Part shown: positions 1-20,910 of the stretch, one piece after another
Numbering within the stretch: position 1 is the first letter of the stretch
Layout of the letters: the number at the start of each line of letters is the position of its first letter
Source: Lepidurus packardi
Taxonomy: Eukaryota; Arthropoda; Branchiopoda; Notostraca; Triopsidae
Assembly (NCBI GenBank): GCA_023053545.1
Contig: JAKZAN010000001.1
Coordinates: 8,948,565 to 9,012,564, forward strand
Direction: 5' to 3'
DNA length: 64,000 nt
Program-made: the position numbers and the translations under genes
The notes under the pieces: model-generated
Databases searched by the model: none
The model's input: the letters and a program-made list of their open reading frames with translations, nothing else
Told to the model about the DNA's origin: nothing

Positions 1-3000
1 AGAGCGTGGCGGGGTCCCAAAATCGTTCGACGGAGAGAGGAGATAGGATCTATAGTCAGTTGGAATTACAGAGAAATATATATACCAGGCAGAGAAACCC
101 GAGAGCGCCAGGAGAAAAGGAATGGCGTTACAGAGTCTTGCATATAAACACCTTCGTTTTGGTTTAGTGTTGCACGACAGACACACCGCAGGAGCAACGC
201 AAAACAATAGAGAAAGAAAGTAAGGAACAGCAAATCGTTCTGAAATAAAGTAAAATAAGACCAAATTTCTTGAAAGGAAAAATTCTTCTCTATTTTCGAT
301 TTACTGTAATTAAAATGAAAGATTCCCTATATGATTAAGACCCTTCTTGTACCGGAGAAAGATCCTAAGATAATTCATTGGTGTGAAGATGCTCACGAAG
401 ACAGATTTACGTTTTCAGGAAATAGAAAAAAACTCCGAAATGCGTGTTATTACCCCCCGAATGCTGAAGATTTCATTCTCTTAGAATAGGAAAAAAACAT
501 AAAATGTGTGTTATTAGCACACTGCCAACCGGAAAGTTTGCAAAGTAGTTTGCTTTGGAACGTTCACGGGCGAGTTTTGATGCGAATCGTAGGGACTAAT
601 GTGCTGTTTGCGGTGACTGGAATGCACTGCGCTCCTTTTTTCCTCTTTCCGATACTCAAGTCTGTGCTCTTTGGCTACTTTTCTCTGTCGTTGGCCGGTA
701 TGAGGTCACGCTTAGCTGTATGTGCAGCTTGAGCTTGGTAATTATCCGCAAAAACTGCCCGCAAACTGACAGTTGCGAGTTTAGAACTGTAATTTCATTG
801 TAAAAGTATCAAACATGACTCGAAAATGTTATAAAGAAGAGTTTAACGCAGTAGGAAATGAAGTGATAAAGTATCGCTGTGTTTTTGTGGCGAACTGCTT
901 TTGTGACGCAATTCTCAAGCAATTCTTTACAAGTTGAAAGAAAGGTAGAACACACGATAGATTCTGATGGTTAGGGGATGCGTATACAGTGACATGTTTT
1001 CTCTAAGACTGGCAAATATAATATATTTCAAGATGGAGTTATTGTCCATCTTGGCATGTTGAGGGGCTTGAGAGGGGAGCGAGCGAGTTTTTTGTGTTGG
1101 CGACACGTGACTGGCAGCAAGTTGCAATGCTGGTAAAGGACATCATCCTCCTCATGATCGGGCCGGACATGCCGTCATGCGTTACTTATCGTATCACTCG
1201 TGGTCGTGAAAGTCGTAATGAAAACAGGTTTTCTTGAGGGTTTTGGAGCGGCTAGTTTTGATATGGAGACAGTAGGACGGTAGAATTTCGGCCTGCATGC
1301 TTCCCTTTTTTCCGGCTAATGATTTCTCGTGGCGTGGAGGGGGGGGGGGGGGGCTGCAAGCTTTGGTATGCAATCTGTCGCATTCGGTTGTGCGCTGCCC
1401 CACGCGTATCTCAGCGGACTTCGTTTTTTTATTCTTAAAATGGCCTAAAGTGCGTTATCTCAAGCCTACATTTTCCGATTGACTACTCCCGAGAACAATA
1501 AAAAAAAGTAAGTCGAATGTTTTGCTACCGGTGACTTGAAGGCACGTCTATATATCTTTTGAATTCCTTATATTTTTCTTTTACATCATATACAAAAAAA
1601 ATATGAAAAATTTTTTGGCCAGTACGGTTACTGTATATGTACTGGCAAACAAAATTTGTAGCAAAAAGCACTGTTCGACTTGGTGAGTATTTTTGCATTG
1701 TTAGCTAGTATTATCTCCAGAGGATCCTAATCTGAGGGAGAAGATCAGGAACGTTGAAAAATTATGTCAGGGTTTATGTGTTTCGCTATTCAGTATTCTG
1801 CGTCTGACAGTTCGGGCATTGCATACGAAATGAGCTGAAATGGACTTTGGATGTTTCGAAAAAAAAAGGGGGGGGGGTGAAAGAAAGTAAGAACCCGGTA
1901 TACGGAAATGATCCGAATCGCTTTTGGAAAGCATGGCTGTAGGTATCAAAAACTGTAATACGCGATGTTTGCTGGTCTAGAAAGTTGATTCAAGAATGTT
2001 ATGTGTTTTTTTAAGGTGAGTTTGTTCAGTCAAGTGTTGCAAAGCCCCACAAGCAAGGGAAGTCTGGCGTCAAAAAGGTCGAAAGAACGGGGTCTTAGAT
2101 GCTGTCATTATCCCGATGCTATTATCTCTACACATTTCCAGCACAGACTCGACTTAGCTATACTTTTTCTTTTCTTTTAATAGTTCCATAACTCCGGAGC
2201 GCTGTGCGCAGAGCTTTGGACGGGAACAAAACAGTGTTGCACTAAAGGGGGACTTTACCGGTCTAATTATACACAAGAGAGAGAGAGGACTCTTCTCCCA
2301 GGGCAGAACACATAAAATGTTGTGTTCGCAGAGGCAGTTTGCCTTGTGCCTCCCATGATAATGGCGTGGTATGTGCGATGCGAAAAAGCAAAACCGAAAA
2401 ACTTTTTTGTGGGAGCAAAAAAAAGTGAGACGCCAAGAAAAAATTCACCTTATTCAGAAGTCTCGCGCGGTTGCAAAATGATAGTATAGCTCAAAAAGTC
2501 TAGTTCCAAGTTATATTTTTTTGTTGATAATCAAGCTAAGAGTTCTTTATGCTAAATAGGATAATGATGGTCGTGCTCCGGACGAGTTTCTCGGGGCTTC
2601 TTCGTAAGACAGCCAGGTGCCATACATTAAAGAAACGGATCTCGCGTGGCATGTATGCAGCTTATGTGTTGGATAGTGTGTGTTACCTGTTGCTGCTACA
2701 GTTAAGTCCAAGGGGGAACTTTTTAGTTGCCTCAGGTGTGACACGCAGTCAAATTGCGGCAGTGCCCTGGTTGGACCCTTGTAATCCAGTTCCATTAACG
2801 AAAAGAAAAGGTCGAAATGCCCTAGGACTTGAGCCTTTTTTTCGGTATCATTCCTTTAAACGTTCCAGGGGTGGTAACAATGAAAAAGAAGCAAGTGGTT
2901 CGCCTTGAGGTTGGCAAAAAAGTTCATTGTCGAAAATGTCGGGTGTTCATTGTGGAACTCTAACCTAACAGTCCAAGTAGTTCTACACGTTGAGAAACGT

Positions 3001-6000
3001 ATGGTTAATCAGCGATTGTGGATCGAAAATGTCAAGCCAAAAAAAACGGGTATAACGAGTTGACAATCGCTACCATAAAAAAAATACGTACAATTGGGCT
3101 CCAATTTGGAGTTTGACGTTTTTGTCTTCGGAGTTTTCTAACAACGCAACACCTCAAATCTTACACCAGTCGAAAAAATACCATTCTTAGATTAGATGGA
3201 TAAACTAAGACTAAAAATTGCTCAAACTAAAAATTGCTCAAAATTTTGTTGTGAAACCAGGGATTCTACAGACGAGAAAATTAAGATGAATAAGAGTAAT
3301 AATTTAGTGAAAAACTATAGTAATTGTCAATAATGAGAATAGTAATTGCTGGAAGCGTCAAATATGATTTGATCACTTGATGGCTTTAAGGGCGGTAATT
3401 TCCAAGTTGTCAGAAGAAACCGGTTCGCTTAAAGTTAGGCAACAATTGAAATGCGTGTACTTTCACACTTGTTTCATATATTTTTTTACTACTCCTATGT
3501 GTTTGGGGAAGAAGGTGAAACTCTAACAGCCAAGTACTAATCATTCTGTGGAGCAAAGAAAAAAGTTGAGGCAAAAAGAAGTGGCAGGGAAAAACTGCGA
3601 GGTTTTGACGTCCTTTCAAGTGGAGTAAATTCATTGCTGACAGGAGGGATTTTGTAGGGATGGGAGACGAGCAGGGGGTGAGACCATGAAGTGAAGAAAA
3701 CGCGAGCTAATCGTTGTTGAAACAATGGAAAGAGCGGTGAGAGGGAAGATTCAGTGTTGGTGAAAAGGCTCGGATTGGATTGCGTCGGGAAGAATGGACT
3801 TTTAGAAAGCGCATACATAATAATAGTATAGAGTGTATATGAGTGTGTTCGCTCTATGCCAAGGTTTTTGTGCCTATCATCATCTATCCCCGCCACAGTG
3901 TCATTGTTGGCAGGGGGTCGTTGTCGCTGGCCCCGGGTGGTACTGCCGTTTAAGTCTCGGTTGCCCTCTTCTTCTTCTTAAATTTCCGATAGACGCGGTA
4001 CCAACAGCTACCAGGTTCTTCCCAAATAAATTTCATATAGAAAAGTTATAAAAAAGGAACCTAATATCTACACATACTACGTCAGTACTACGCAAAGAGC
4101 TATTTCATTGTTGTTGGCGTGTTTCATTTTGATCAAGCTAGGACCATGAGTCATTTCATTGTTGGTTTCCAAGTGAACTATATAGTCATTCTCGTAATGA
4201 ACGTTGTGGTAGAGTGACTCCGTGCTTTTTTTAGAAAAGATTTTTCGAGGCATTTTCCCCTGAAAATTCCAACTTTTAAAGATCTTGGAAGTCCATCACG
4301 TGGCTAAGGCGAATGAATAACGCTACCTTTCGTGTGTGTTTTTTTTCCCTTGTTTTTTGTCTTAATTTCTAAGAGGCAGTATATAAAAAAAGGAGAAAAA
4401 ATCATAGCCTGAGTTGAAAATTCCAGGTGCAATGTTACTTTGTTTAAGTTTTTTTTGCAGGAGGAATTAAGGTGGCAGTCGAAGAAGGGGGGAGAAGGAA
4501 AAGGGATATAAGGTATCTCCAAGCGTTAGTATAGGTTGATAAACGATCCCGCCGTAGAGCTAATGGATTTTCCACGGTGGCTCCCTGCTGGCCCCCGACG
4601 AATGGTCGTCTGCGTGCTTTATTGTGAGTACTGCACCAGCATCAAGGAAAAATGGAGCCAAATCTCCGTTTTAATTAAAAATACCTGAGTTCTTTTGTTA
4701 GTCATGCAACATGAAAGCTTTTCCCTTGTCTTCCCGCAACAGTTTATAAAATTCTCAAGAGGTTTCCGAAGCGCGATGCCAAGACCCAGACCTTCAAAGA
4801 ACCATGAAAAATGGTATACACCAGCACAGCATCCCCGAGAAGGGCGGTTCCTGACTTTAAGTCTTTATTAATTTCCTGGTAGTATTAGTTTGGAAACGTA
4901 ATAAGGTTCAAGTTTTGCTTTGGCTACAAGCGTTGATGAGTATGGCTCATTAAAAAATTACCGGCTTTCTGGGGGCCCCGGAGAGAAGAGAGAGAGAGTC
5001 TGAGAGTTCCAAGAGCGTTAGATATGTTATCTGGGGGGAAAGACTATAAGCCAGAAAAAAAAGATGAAGCTTGATCGGAGATAAGAGGCCATGGAGGTAA
5101 TTAAGTCGCGGTAAACCCCAGCAGGTTATATATACGTGTATGTGTGTGTCTATGTGTATCTTAGACCATACGGATCATTAAAAAAGAAAAAAAAGAATAC
5201 TGCTTCAACCTAAGATATACGACAGGCTAGGGCAAAAGGCGTCTGTCCAATGGGCGGGGCTTAAACAAACGAGTTTTAAGATTTATCAAAGCTGGGGGAA
5301 AACCTTTGCCCCGCGCGTTTCAGGGATTTTTCTCCAAGCTCACCTCTAAACGCATGATTTCCTTGTTAAAAGCGGGAGGTGGGCACATTAGACGCACTTA
5401 TTGTTTTTGCGTGGGCTAAAAAAACCTCACGAATTACTGTAATTGTGTCGTTTGTCAGCAACTTATGTGCCTCATGCAAAAGGTTAATAGGGTTCAAGAG
5501 GTGAATCCGTTTAAAAAACGAGTGCATGTAGCTCCAATTTAGGGCTAATTAACACTCTCCGAGTGGCTGCAGGAAGTTGGGGGATTGAGGAGCTAACTAG
5601 CGAGGGGTACCTTATTATGGTTATTATTTAAAAAAAAATACTTTCTGCTGTTTTATACTCGCTGCTCTTCGAAGAGAACGATCAGAGAAGGAAAAAAACT
5701 GAACCAAAAACGTGGCCACATATTAACAAGTGTTGGGTGTGGGTTCGTGTTCTTTTGCACCGCATCGCCGTGGATAAATGCAACAGGTGATGTGGCAATA
5801 TAAGGCCTGGTTTGGCTGCGTGGTTATCGATGGTGGCTATCGAAAAAGGGTGTGCTCTACTTGGCAGCCGACAGCGCACCTTTAAGAGAGCGCTCGTACA
5901 TCGCCGAATGAGAAAAAAAAAGTAAACCAGAAAAAAAGTTAGATCGGGCCAAGTCCTTTTCGTGGTTCCACATGGTGGTATTCACCAAACGCATTTTAGG

Positions 6001-6663
6001 TAATTTTATTCTATTTTTATTGGAGAAAAAAATAAGGTAAAAAAATGATAAAGTCATAAAATGACGTCATTTTTTAAACCTATATTGAGGCCTTGGTAAG
6101 GAAACGGTTTGAGCCTCTTGATCAAAAAGGGGGAGAAAAAAGGGAAAAGAAAAAAGGTGTAAAAGAAAAAAGTCTTGCGTAAATAGTAAGAATGTGTAGT
6201 GGTGGCTGGGGCCAGTAATTAAGCGTCTATGGATGTGCGGATGCTTCAAGTATTCACGACTAGCGTCGTTAAAACAGTCTGGGTGAAAATGAGTCGTAAA
6301 ATAGAAAATTACTGCCCCAACCCAAGAGCTAAGAAGGTGCGAAACTTGTCATTAAGGAGCCATTAAAAGAGAGGCTTTCAGATTGAGCTTTTTTTACGGA
6401 TGAATTATTTGGGCTTTAATTGCTAGCGCAGATTGTTCCTCTACCGACTCTTGCCAAAACGTTCGATAGAACGAACAAGACAATGGTGCAATTAACCGTC
6501 TAGTGTAATTGAATCACCCCTGTAATCGTTCCTTGAACACGTTCTGCTTAGCAGGATGATGAATCCACGTGACCCGAAGAACGAACTAATGTCATCAATA
6601 ATTTTGTAGGACTAACACTTCTTAGCAGACGTTTGAATCTGGTTACCTAAAGCTAGTACTTGA
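1..6663. other. gene-poor AT-rich stretch, no gene recognised
   Basis: I see no convincing gene in this stretch. Open frames here are short, overlap on both strands and lack splice-joined partners or family motifs. It holds simple-sequence tracts: a G run near 1337-1354, an A/G run near 1860-1877 and a TA/TG-rich tract near 5126-5160. As it lies beyond the 3' end of the minus-strand PRDM gene it may carry 3' UTR or regulatory DNA, but nothing in the sequence shows this. Confidence 0.5.
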
Positions 6664-7208
6664 GGCTCCCTTATACCTTAGCTTGGAATATACGGTTAGC
6701 ATGGGGAATTTCGGAGCAACTTTTTGAAAAAAACGATACATTTCATGAAAACAATTCTTTGACAGTAAGCTCGAGCTTGCTAACAGTTAGTGCACAATCA
6801 ATGCACATTTTTTCCTTATGAGTAATAAATTAGCAATATACAAATGAAGTTTGCAACTGTGAGAAACGCGTTACCTAAAAATATGTGTTTTGATTATGTA
6901 TTAGCTGCTAACAAAAGAAAACATTTGTCTTAGATTGCTTCCAAATCTGACAAGCCGTTTTTGAGAAATCATGTTCCAATAGTTTGACGATTTGATTTGG
7001 GACATCGTGCTGCTACAGCAAACTGTGATGACAAAGTGTACTTTCAAAATCAAAACAAGAGTAGAAACTTTGCCAGCAATTAGCTATCGACTTCTTTTTT
7101 TTTTTTTTTTTTTTTTTTTTTTCTTACGCAAGCCTTTGGCAAAGCAATAACAAACATCAGTGCCATCTGTGACTCTTTCCTATCAATAAGCGAATGTATA
7201 CGGGAGCC
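6664..7208 (+). mobile_element. TTAA-flanked MITE, copy 1 (about 545 bp)
   Basis: Non-autonomous DNA element with imperfect terminal inverted repeats: the left end reads GGCTCCCTTATACC and the right end is the inverse of AAGGCTCCCGTATAC. It is flanked by TTGA on the left and TTAA on the right, consistent with a decayed TTAA target duplication. Two further copies occur near 39.1 kb and 42.2 kb. It contains an internal poly-T tract (about 7096-7123) and encodes no recognisable protein. The TTAA preference is typical of the piggyBac superfamily, but the family assignment is inference. Confidence 0.75.
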
Positions 7209-7212
7209 TTAA

Positions 7213-9439
7213 ATTCTCCCTCTAAGTAAGCGACTATATGATGTAAATATGAAAACATTACGGATATATTAGATTATTTACAAACTAGAGAAATTTAGTT
7301 ACACGAAAATGTCAGGGTTTCATTCAGTACTTGATACAAATGGGTCGGATTCTGCGAAGAAGGTAAAACTGCACCTCTAGTTAGTGTCCCTTATTTTATT
7401 AGCCATTTCTTCGCAATTATTTCGAATAGTCAGTGATGTTTTGGAAGTTTTCAAGGATTATGGGAAATCCCACATGGTTTTATGGCTCAACAAAGGCGGC
7501 AAGCATTTGGAGCCCAAGGTTACACCGCAGCTTAGAGGGATAACATAGCGTATGTATACACTCGCAGGTGACAGTTGACAGTCGCTGCATAAGCATGTGA
7601 AATATGACTGAACTTTGGGATTCAAGCTTTAAAATAAAATAAAAAGTAATAAAAAAAAGTGTTGTTGTTGCGCACTGCGTTATGATAAAGAGTCCGTAGT
7701 GACTCCCAGCGAACAAGCTGCCCACTGAGCGAGCCTTAACCTGACCTCATAAACCATACCTCACCCGTGTGCTGTTTGTATGGATTGGTATGGATGTGGC
7801 TTTCTTCTCGCCTCATTCGTTAAAGCAAAAAGGAAGGCGAAAAAAAGAGCAGCGTTTTTGAAAGGTTTGGGTTATCCCTTTATGCAAATGGTTGTGAGCG
7901 TGTTGGGATATGAACGAAAGAGCCAAGCGCTGGCAAGAAGAGATCAGCATAAGCAATATGGACATTGTCATTCATAAGGTGGAGAAATGGAATAAAAAAA
8001 TACGGGAATAAGAATTGAAATTCTCTTTTCGCTGCCTTTTTAGTGGGACTATACCTGTTGGCCGCGTACTCTCAATGTTAGGCGAGTCTGGAAGGCTTGT
8101 GTGTAGCGACTTATAGGGAGTCGATGCAAATTGTTATGATTATTGCTTGGTCTTATTGATTGGTTTAGGAATTTTAAACACGGGAAGGGCTTCTTACATA
8201 GAGAGTTTCAAAAATGCATGCCAAAGAAGCATTAAACGCTTTTCTCCGTCTCTTGGGTCAAATGAGTTTCCTCTCGCTTTAGAAATCCGATGTGGTTTTA
8301 TGCAATTATAGATTAGCGAGCTATTCAATTAAAGAGAAAATGTGTTCCATTCACAGCAGGTGTGATTTGCATACATGTGTGTATGTGTGTGTATACACAT
8401 AATGTAAAAGAGCGCCTCTTGGCTTCAGAGAGAAAAAAATACTACCCTATATGGAGTGGAAAGGTCCGATGCAGAGAATTGACGGTGGCATGGGGTCATG
8501 GGTCAGGGAGCCTTTTGTTTTTTTTTTATTGAGCAGTTTTCTTTTCATGTTCTTTGTTATTCCTTTCCGGGGGCAAAGGGATCCAAAAGATGCTCCATCG
8601 CGATCATGATGAGATGAGATGAGATGAGGGCGTCTTAACAGTTAAAGAGGTTGAGGTTGCTTTTAGCTGCTCATGATTAAAGAGAGGGGCGAGATGAAGG
8701 GGCGGGGTGCCGGATCGTAAAATGTCTGACAATTCACGCTAATTGCCTCCTCCCACCTGGGCTCTGTTTGGCCTCCTTTTAGACTTGATCGCTTGAAAAA
8801 CTGCGCCACGCAAAACCACATGTTGTGACGCCATAGCACACAAAATTTATCCACGTGGCTCTTAAATTCTCGGTTATTCCTTTTCTCCTTCTTTCCCTCT
8901 TAGAAAGTAGTACTGTGTACTGTACTACATCAGGGATATGCAAATCTACTAAATTCGGTTAATGCTCGGATCAAATCCAATATCGAACGCGATAAAAAGA
9001 ATAATGACGTCATAGGACCCAGATTCCTGCCAAACTTCCTCCATTTCGCTTGGGATTCAATGGTCTTGCCGTTTACAGGTACATAAACCAATAAGGAATG
9101 TCAGTAGGAGTTGTTAGTTCCATTACATGGCTTTTGTTCGCAAATCTTTGGTTGTTGAAACAAAGAAAAAATACATGGAAATTTCGTTCCTTTTGCTCAG
9201 ATGAAATCAGATATCCACTATTTTAGTACTAGAAAATACAGTACAGTACGCGAGAGTGTTTGAGTATCTGACCAGGGTAGGGTTGCATGTAAAACCGCCG
9301 TAAAAAACATTCTGAATGACGTCAGTACTTCAATTGCCAAAAAATTCCCTCTAATGTCCCCCATTGCTGGACATGTATAGATTCTTTATGTTTTTTGTAC
9401 ACCATAAGTTTTTGGTGAAGGAGTTTTCTGTGGACTTAC
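7213..9439. other. stretch without recognised gene downstream of PRDM exon 6
   Basis: No gene is recognised here. It contains a TG/TA microsatellite near 8370-8402 and a GATGA pentanucleotide repeat near 8608-8630. The PRDM reading frame is still open, with one base left over at its last recognised exon, so a final exon should lie here on the minus strand. One weak candidate follows a 'gcgcag' acceptor near 8795 and would add about 20 residues before a stop; I could not confirm it. Confidence 0.4.
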
Positions 9440-17256
<7,817 letters not shown>

Positions 17257-20200
17257 TTTTATAAAAATTTGGTAAGAAATCAACTCGAAATGCGTGCACG
17301 ACAAATCTGTTTGCAAAGCATGGAGTTTGGAAGCTTGTCTACTGGTCCTCAAGTCTCTTCAGAGTGGAGCATCTGAGACTTGAACGCACTTTTCAACCGA
17401 AAAGAAACTTTGGGAAAACCTAACCACTGCAAAGCCTCGTTACCTGTGCCAATCCAGTGGGCAACTGGTGGCCAGAGGTATAGGTAACATCGGACCTAGG
17501 TAAAGGCCGATTGTTGGTTCTTGGGGCTCGTTGGGGGGAGGAGGGTTCGGCGGGAGTAGCGATGTGGGTAGCAGCTTCTGTGGACTGCCAGATACACAGG
17601 AGTGACCGTAGTAAAGTCGGTTCGGGGGATGGTCCTTTTCTTTTGCTCTCTCTCTCTCGCGCGTTCTTCTCTCAGGAGTATAGACTAATATTGTCTTTCT
17701 CTCTCTTTTCCTCTCCCACTTCGCCCGGCCTTGTCGCTCTATCGCGTTTCGAATACCTGTTTTGGACCGGCTCCGGGGTACCTATAAGGTATTACCATTG
17801 ACCAACATGGGAGTACTTTTGGTACAAGCGCTACGACGTGCGGACGATTTGGGATGCGCAGTAATAGACGCCTCACTCACATCCGGTGCTCCAGATTACA
17901 ACTTCGCCGAGGGACTAGGCAACGTGTGAAGGGGAGATCGATGCGTCCAATAGCTACGACTATTGGACGCGTCTATTGGGCTATCTTACACTGGACTTTG
18001 ATAACCGCGGCTCCTTTTAAGCTCGTTTTAGCTTAAGTAATGATTCCAGTTTAGGTTTTGTAATTTTCTTATGCGTAAAGTCTCCTTCGATACTGTCCGG
18101 TTCCTTGTCAATCACTTCCTTTTTTATGCTCTATAGCTAAAGTTTTTTTTCGTTTTTTTTCTCAAGGGGGAGGTGACCTCACAATCACAGGTGCATGGTC
18201 GTAACGACCAATTAGCGATGAAAGGTGTATTTGCATAGTTTTATGAGAGATTTTCTCGTTATCTCACGGACTTTAGAAGGCTTTTTATTCGAGAAATAGA
18301 CGCAAATAATGAGTTATAGTCTAAAAGGATTTCATTTGAAACGATCGTTTACGTTGAATTCGTGAAAATATGCAATAGTTGCCTCAGCTTGAAGAACGTA
18401 TTTCCAGTCTCTTCAAAGATTTCAATGAACATGGAATAAAAAGAAGTGTTTTCGTATACGATACACTTTTTAGGTCATTTTTTCTATTTTTTTAGTATCT
18501 CTTTCCTGGAACGTAAAATTGGTTTATTGGAGAGAGGATTCCAGGTGTTTTGGGACCATCTAAACAGGAAGATATCAATATCATTGTCTGGTATGGGACT
18601 TTGGGGAAAATATTATCTTTTTTCTGTTTGTTTTTTTGTAGTGGTGACTGCGTTGGATAAGAAAAATAATGGCGTAATGCACCAATGGGTTGCCTAGAGC
18701 TAAACCATGTCCAATGGTAGTGCATTGTTGCAACAAAACCAGGCAGCAGTCACGCTCTTGCGCTGGAGCACGTCCTGGCGTTTTTCGGAGCACTCAAAAA
18801 CTTGCGCTAAATTCTCCTCTGGCTCAGATGTTATCGTTATAATGAGCGTCATCCGTCCGTCCATCCCCGCCAACGCAAAGTTTCCTTCATCGACAAGTGG
18901 TCAGCCAGAGCCAAACCAGTCCCGCAGCCCTTTTCATATCGGAAATTATAACCAATAAAAAAGAGAACCCATCCGAATAACCAGATGAACGGAAAACTTT
19001 TTGACGCTGGGCATTCAGCTTTTGTTTCGCACAGATAAACTTCCCACGCAAAGAGTTTTACAGTGTGGATATTTTTTTTAAATCCTCTACGTCGTCCAAT
19101 AACCTTAGAAAGATCCTAAACTGTATTCATCTTTGAAGAAAAACTTTTGAAAGAGCTGAACCTGTTGGTATGTGTTATAAATGTGTTATAAGTGATGAAC
19201 ACTACTATAAGACAGGTTATTTACAAAATGAGTGTACCATGTACATTATACCTCAAAATATTTGTACGTGTGTTTGTGTACATGCATGTAACATTTTAAG
19301 TGCATTAAAGGTTGGACATTTGTAGGATTATGTATGGTTAAAAATACTATTGAACTTAAACGAATTTTCTTAAAAACATTCAAATTGTTAGCACTAGTTA
19401 GGAACCAGAATAACATTTTAAATTAAAACTTTCAAGTTTTACTTGCGTCAAGTAAAATAATATTTATTATAAAATAAAAAATGTAAAAAAATATTTTTTT
19501 CTTTACTTTTGTGTGAATTAAGAAATTATCTTGTTAATGTAATGGAAGGGTCGTGCTGTAATGAAAACGTGTTTTCCACTCTTGGAATAGCTAAGAATTA
19601 TTAGGAAATACTTAGTTTTTGTCTTTTCCATTTTTTTAGCCATTGAAATTGTTGAAGTACATAACGGGTCGCATACTCTTAAGATTTACTATAGAGGATA
19701 TCAGGCCTAGTTCCCACGCAAAAGAGTTTGGACAGTTTGTTTTAATTCTTTGCGCCTTTAACCCCTCTACGATGTCCTCTTGTTTGTTGTTAATGCAGAT
19801 GAGAGGTCATCGAGAGCTTCGGTTTTGTTGTCGTAGCAGCAGATCGCTCGAAAATGTCTTTGCGCCGCAGCGGTCCCAATTTGCTTGGCTGATGGTGCCG
19901 ACAGAACCAGAGAGATAGACCTCCACCAACGAAAAGACTTTATGGCGGCGTATCCAACATACATGCATACCGAATCTTGTCCCTTTTTTACCCCTGGGCT
20001 TGGGCTATTAACAATCTTGGGTGGCTGACATCACACACTAATAAAGATCACATAAGAACGCCAAGCAGAGCAAAGGAGCAACCAGCAGCAGCTGCTTTTT
20101 CTGAAACTTTTCTTGATCGAAATCAAAATTGGAAGGGGGCTGGCATAACAAGGTCCCCCCTTATGGGGTTACTAAGACGTGATGGCGGTAAAATTTCCAA

Positions 20201-20702
20201 GGCCCCTTTTTGGGGTTTTTTTTTTTTTTGCCCTGCCCCGGCGCCCGCAAGTGGTCAAGTGCTGTGCTAATGCATTCATGTCTCTCGATCCCGTACCGCC
20301 GTTTCGGTGCTTTGCAGCTATTGTCCTGTCCTCAGACTTTTTCGTATTAGAAAAACTTTCAGAGTCTTTTCCAGCCAGGGAAGTTTTCTGGTTGGGTAAC
20401 ATTCTAATATATTTCGTTTTGGGTTCAAATAGTAAAAAAAAATCATTTCTGTTGTCGGATTGTCCAGATTTTTCTGTCTTTGCAAATAAAAAATAAAATA
20501 GTCCAAACAGTAAATCGCATCATGTTTCATTTACTCAAAGAGTAAATGTTTCATTTACTCAAAGAGTAAAGGAAACATTATGTCTTTTTAATTGCGTTTT
20601 TTTGGAATTGATTGAAGCGTTTCGGTCAGCAACAAACATGGCAAAAACGATAGAATTCAGCGAAAGATTCCAAATAAAGTTTTTACATTTTCGCTTATTT
20701 TT
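17257..20702. other. intergenic stretch upstream of PRDM, no gene recognised
   Basis: This lies just upstream of the PRDM start, so it may hold the promoter and 5' UTR. I see a CT-rich tract at about 17640-17720, a short perfect stem at 17942-17971 and a tandem 24-bp palindrome at 20523-20570. Two short segments near 19033-19100 and 19712-19782 resemble each other (both begin TTCCCACGCAAA) and may be an old duplication. The open frames are short and show no family motif. Confidence 0.45.
20523..20570. repeat. two perfect 24-bp tandem units, each with a palindrome
   Basis: The unit TGTTTCATTTACTC plus AAAGAGTAAA is present twice in direct tandem with no mismatch. Each unit contains a hairpin-capable palindrome with 7-bp arms (TTTACTC/GAGTAAA) around AAA. 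The perfect identity suggests a recent duplication. No function can be assigned. Confidence 0.8.
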
Positions 20703-20910
20703 TTAAATCCTTTTTTTAAAATCTTCTGGTTTCAGCTCAGGAATTTGCAATGATATAGGAATTCGAGAAACCGCGTTGATGTGCTTAACGTTGTATTGTT
20801 CGCTGTCATTAAATACAAAGTGTTTGAACGCATTCAAACGTTGCTCCGTCAAACATCGCTGGTAAACGGCCATCTCCTGTTGGGCATGGAAGTGTTGAAT
20901 CTGATGTAAT
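20703..20910 (-). CDS. possible terminal exon of an unidentified minus-strand gene
   Basis: After a good acceptor (pyrimidine-rich, ending 'attacatcag') the frame reads 68 residues to a stop, starting IQHFHAQQEMAVYQRCLTE and containing NAFKHFVFNDSEQYN and RIPISLQIPELKPEDF. Amphipathic, Gln/Glu-rich composition and low repeat content look coding. I do not recognise the protein. Two other coding-like minus-strand segments lie upstream (22720-22948 and 23242-23474) and could belong to the same gene, but I could not make a continuous splice model. Confidence 0.35.

Noticed and set aside
2549-2908. 119-aa plus-strand ORF with a large overlapping minus ORF
   Set aside because: No recognisable motif and no flanking exons; typical of chance frames.
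3537-3896. 119-aa minus-strand ORF rich in Ser, Pro and Phe
   Set aside because: The composition follows the pyrimidine-rich strand; no domain.
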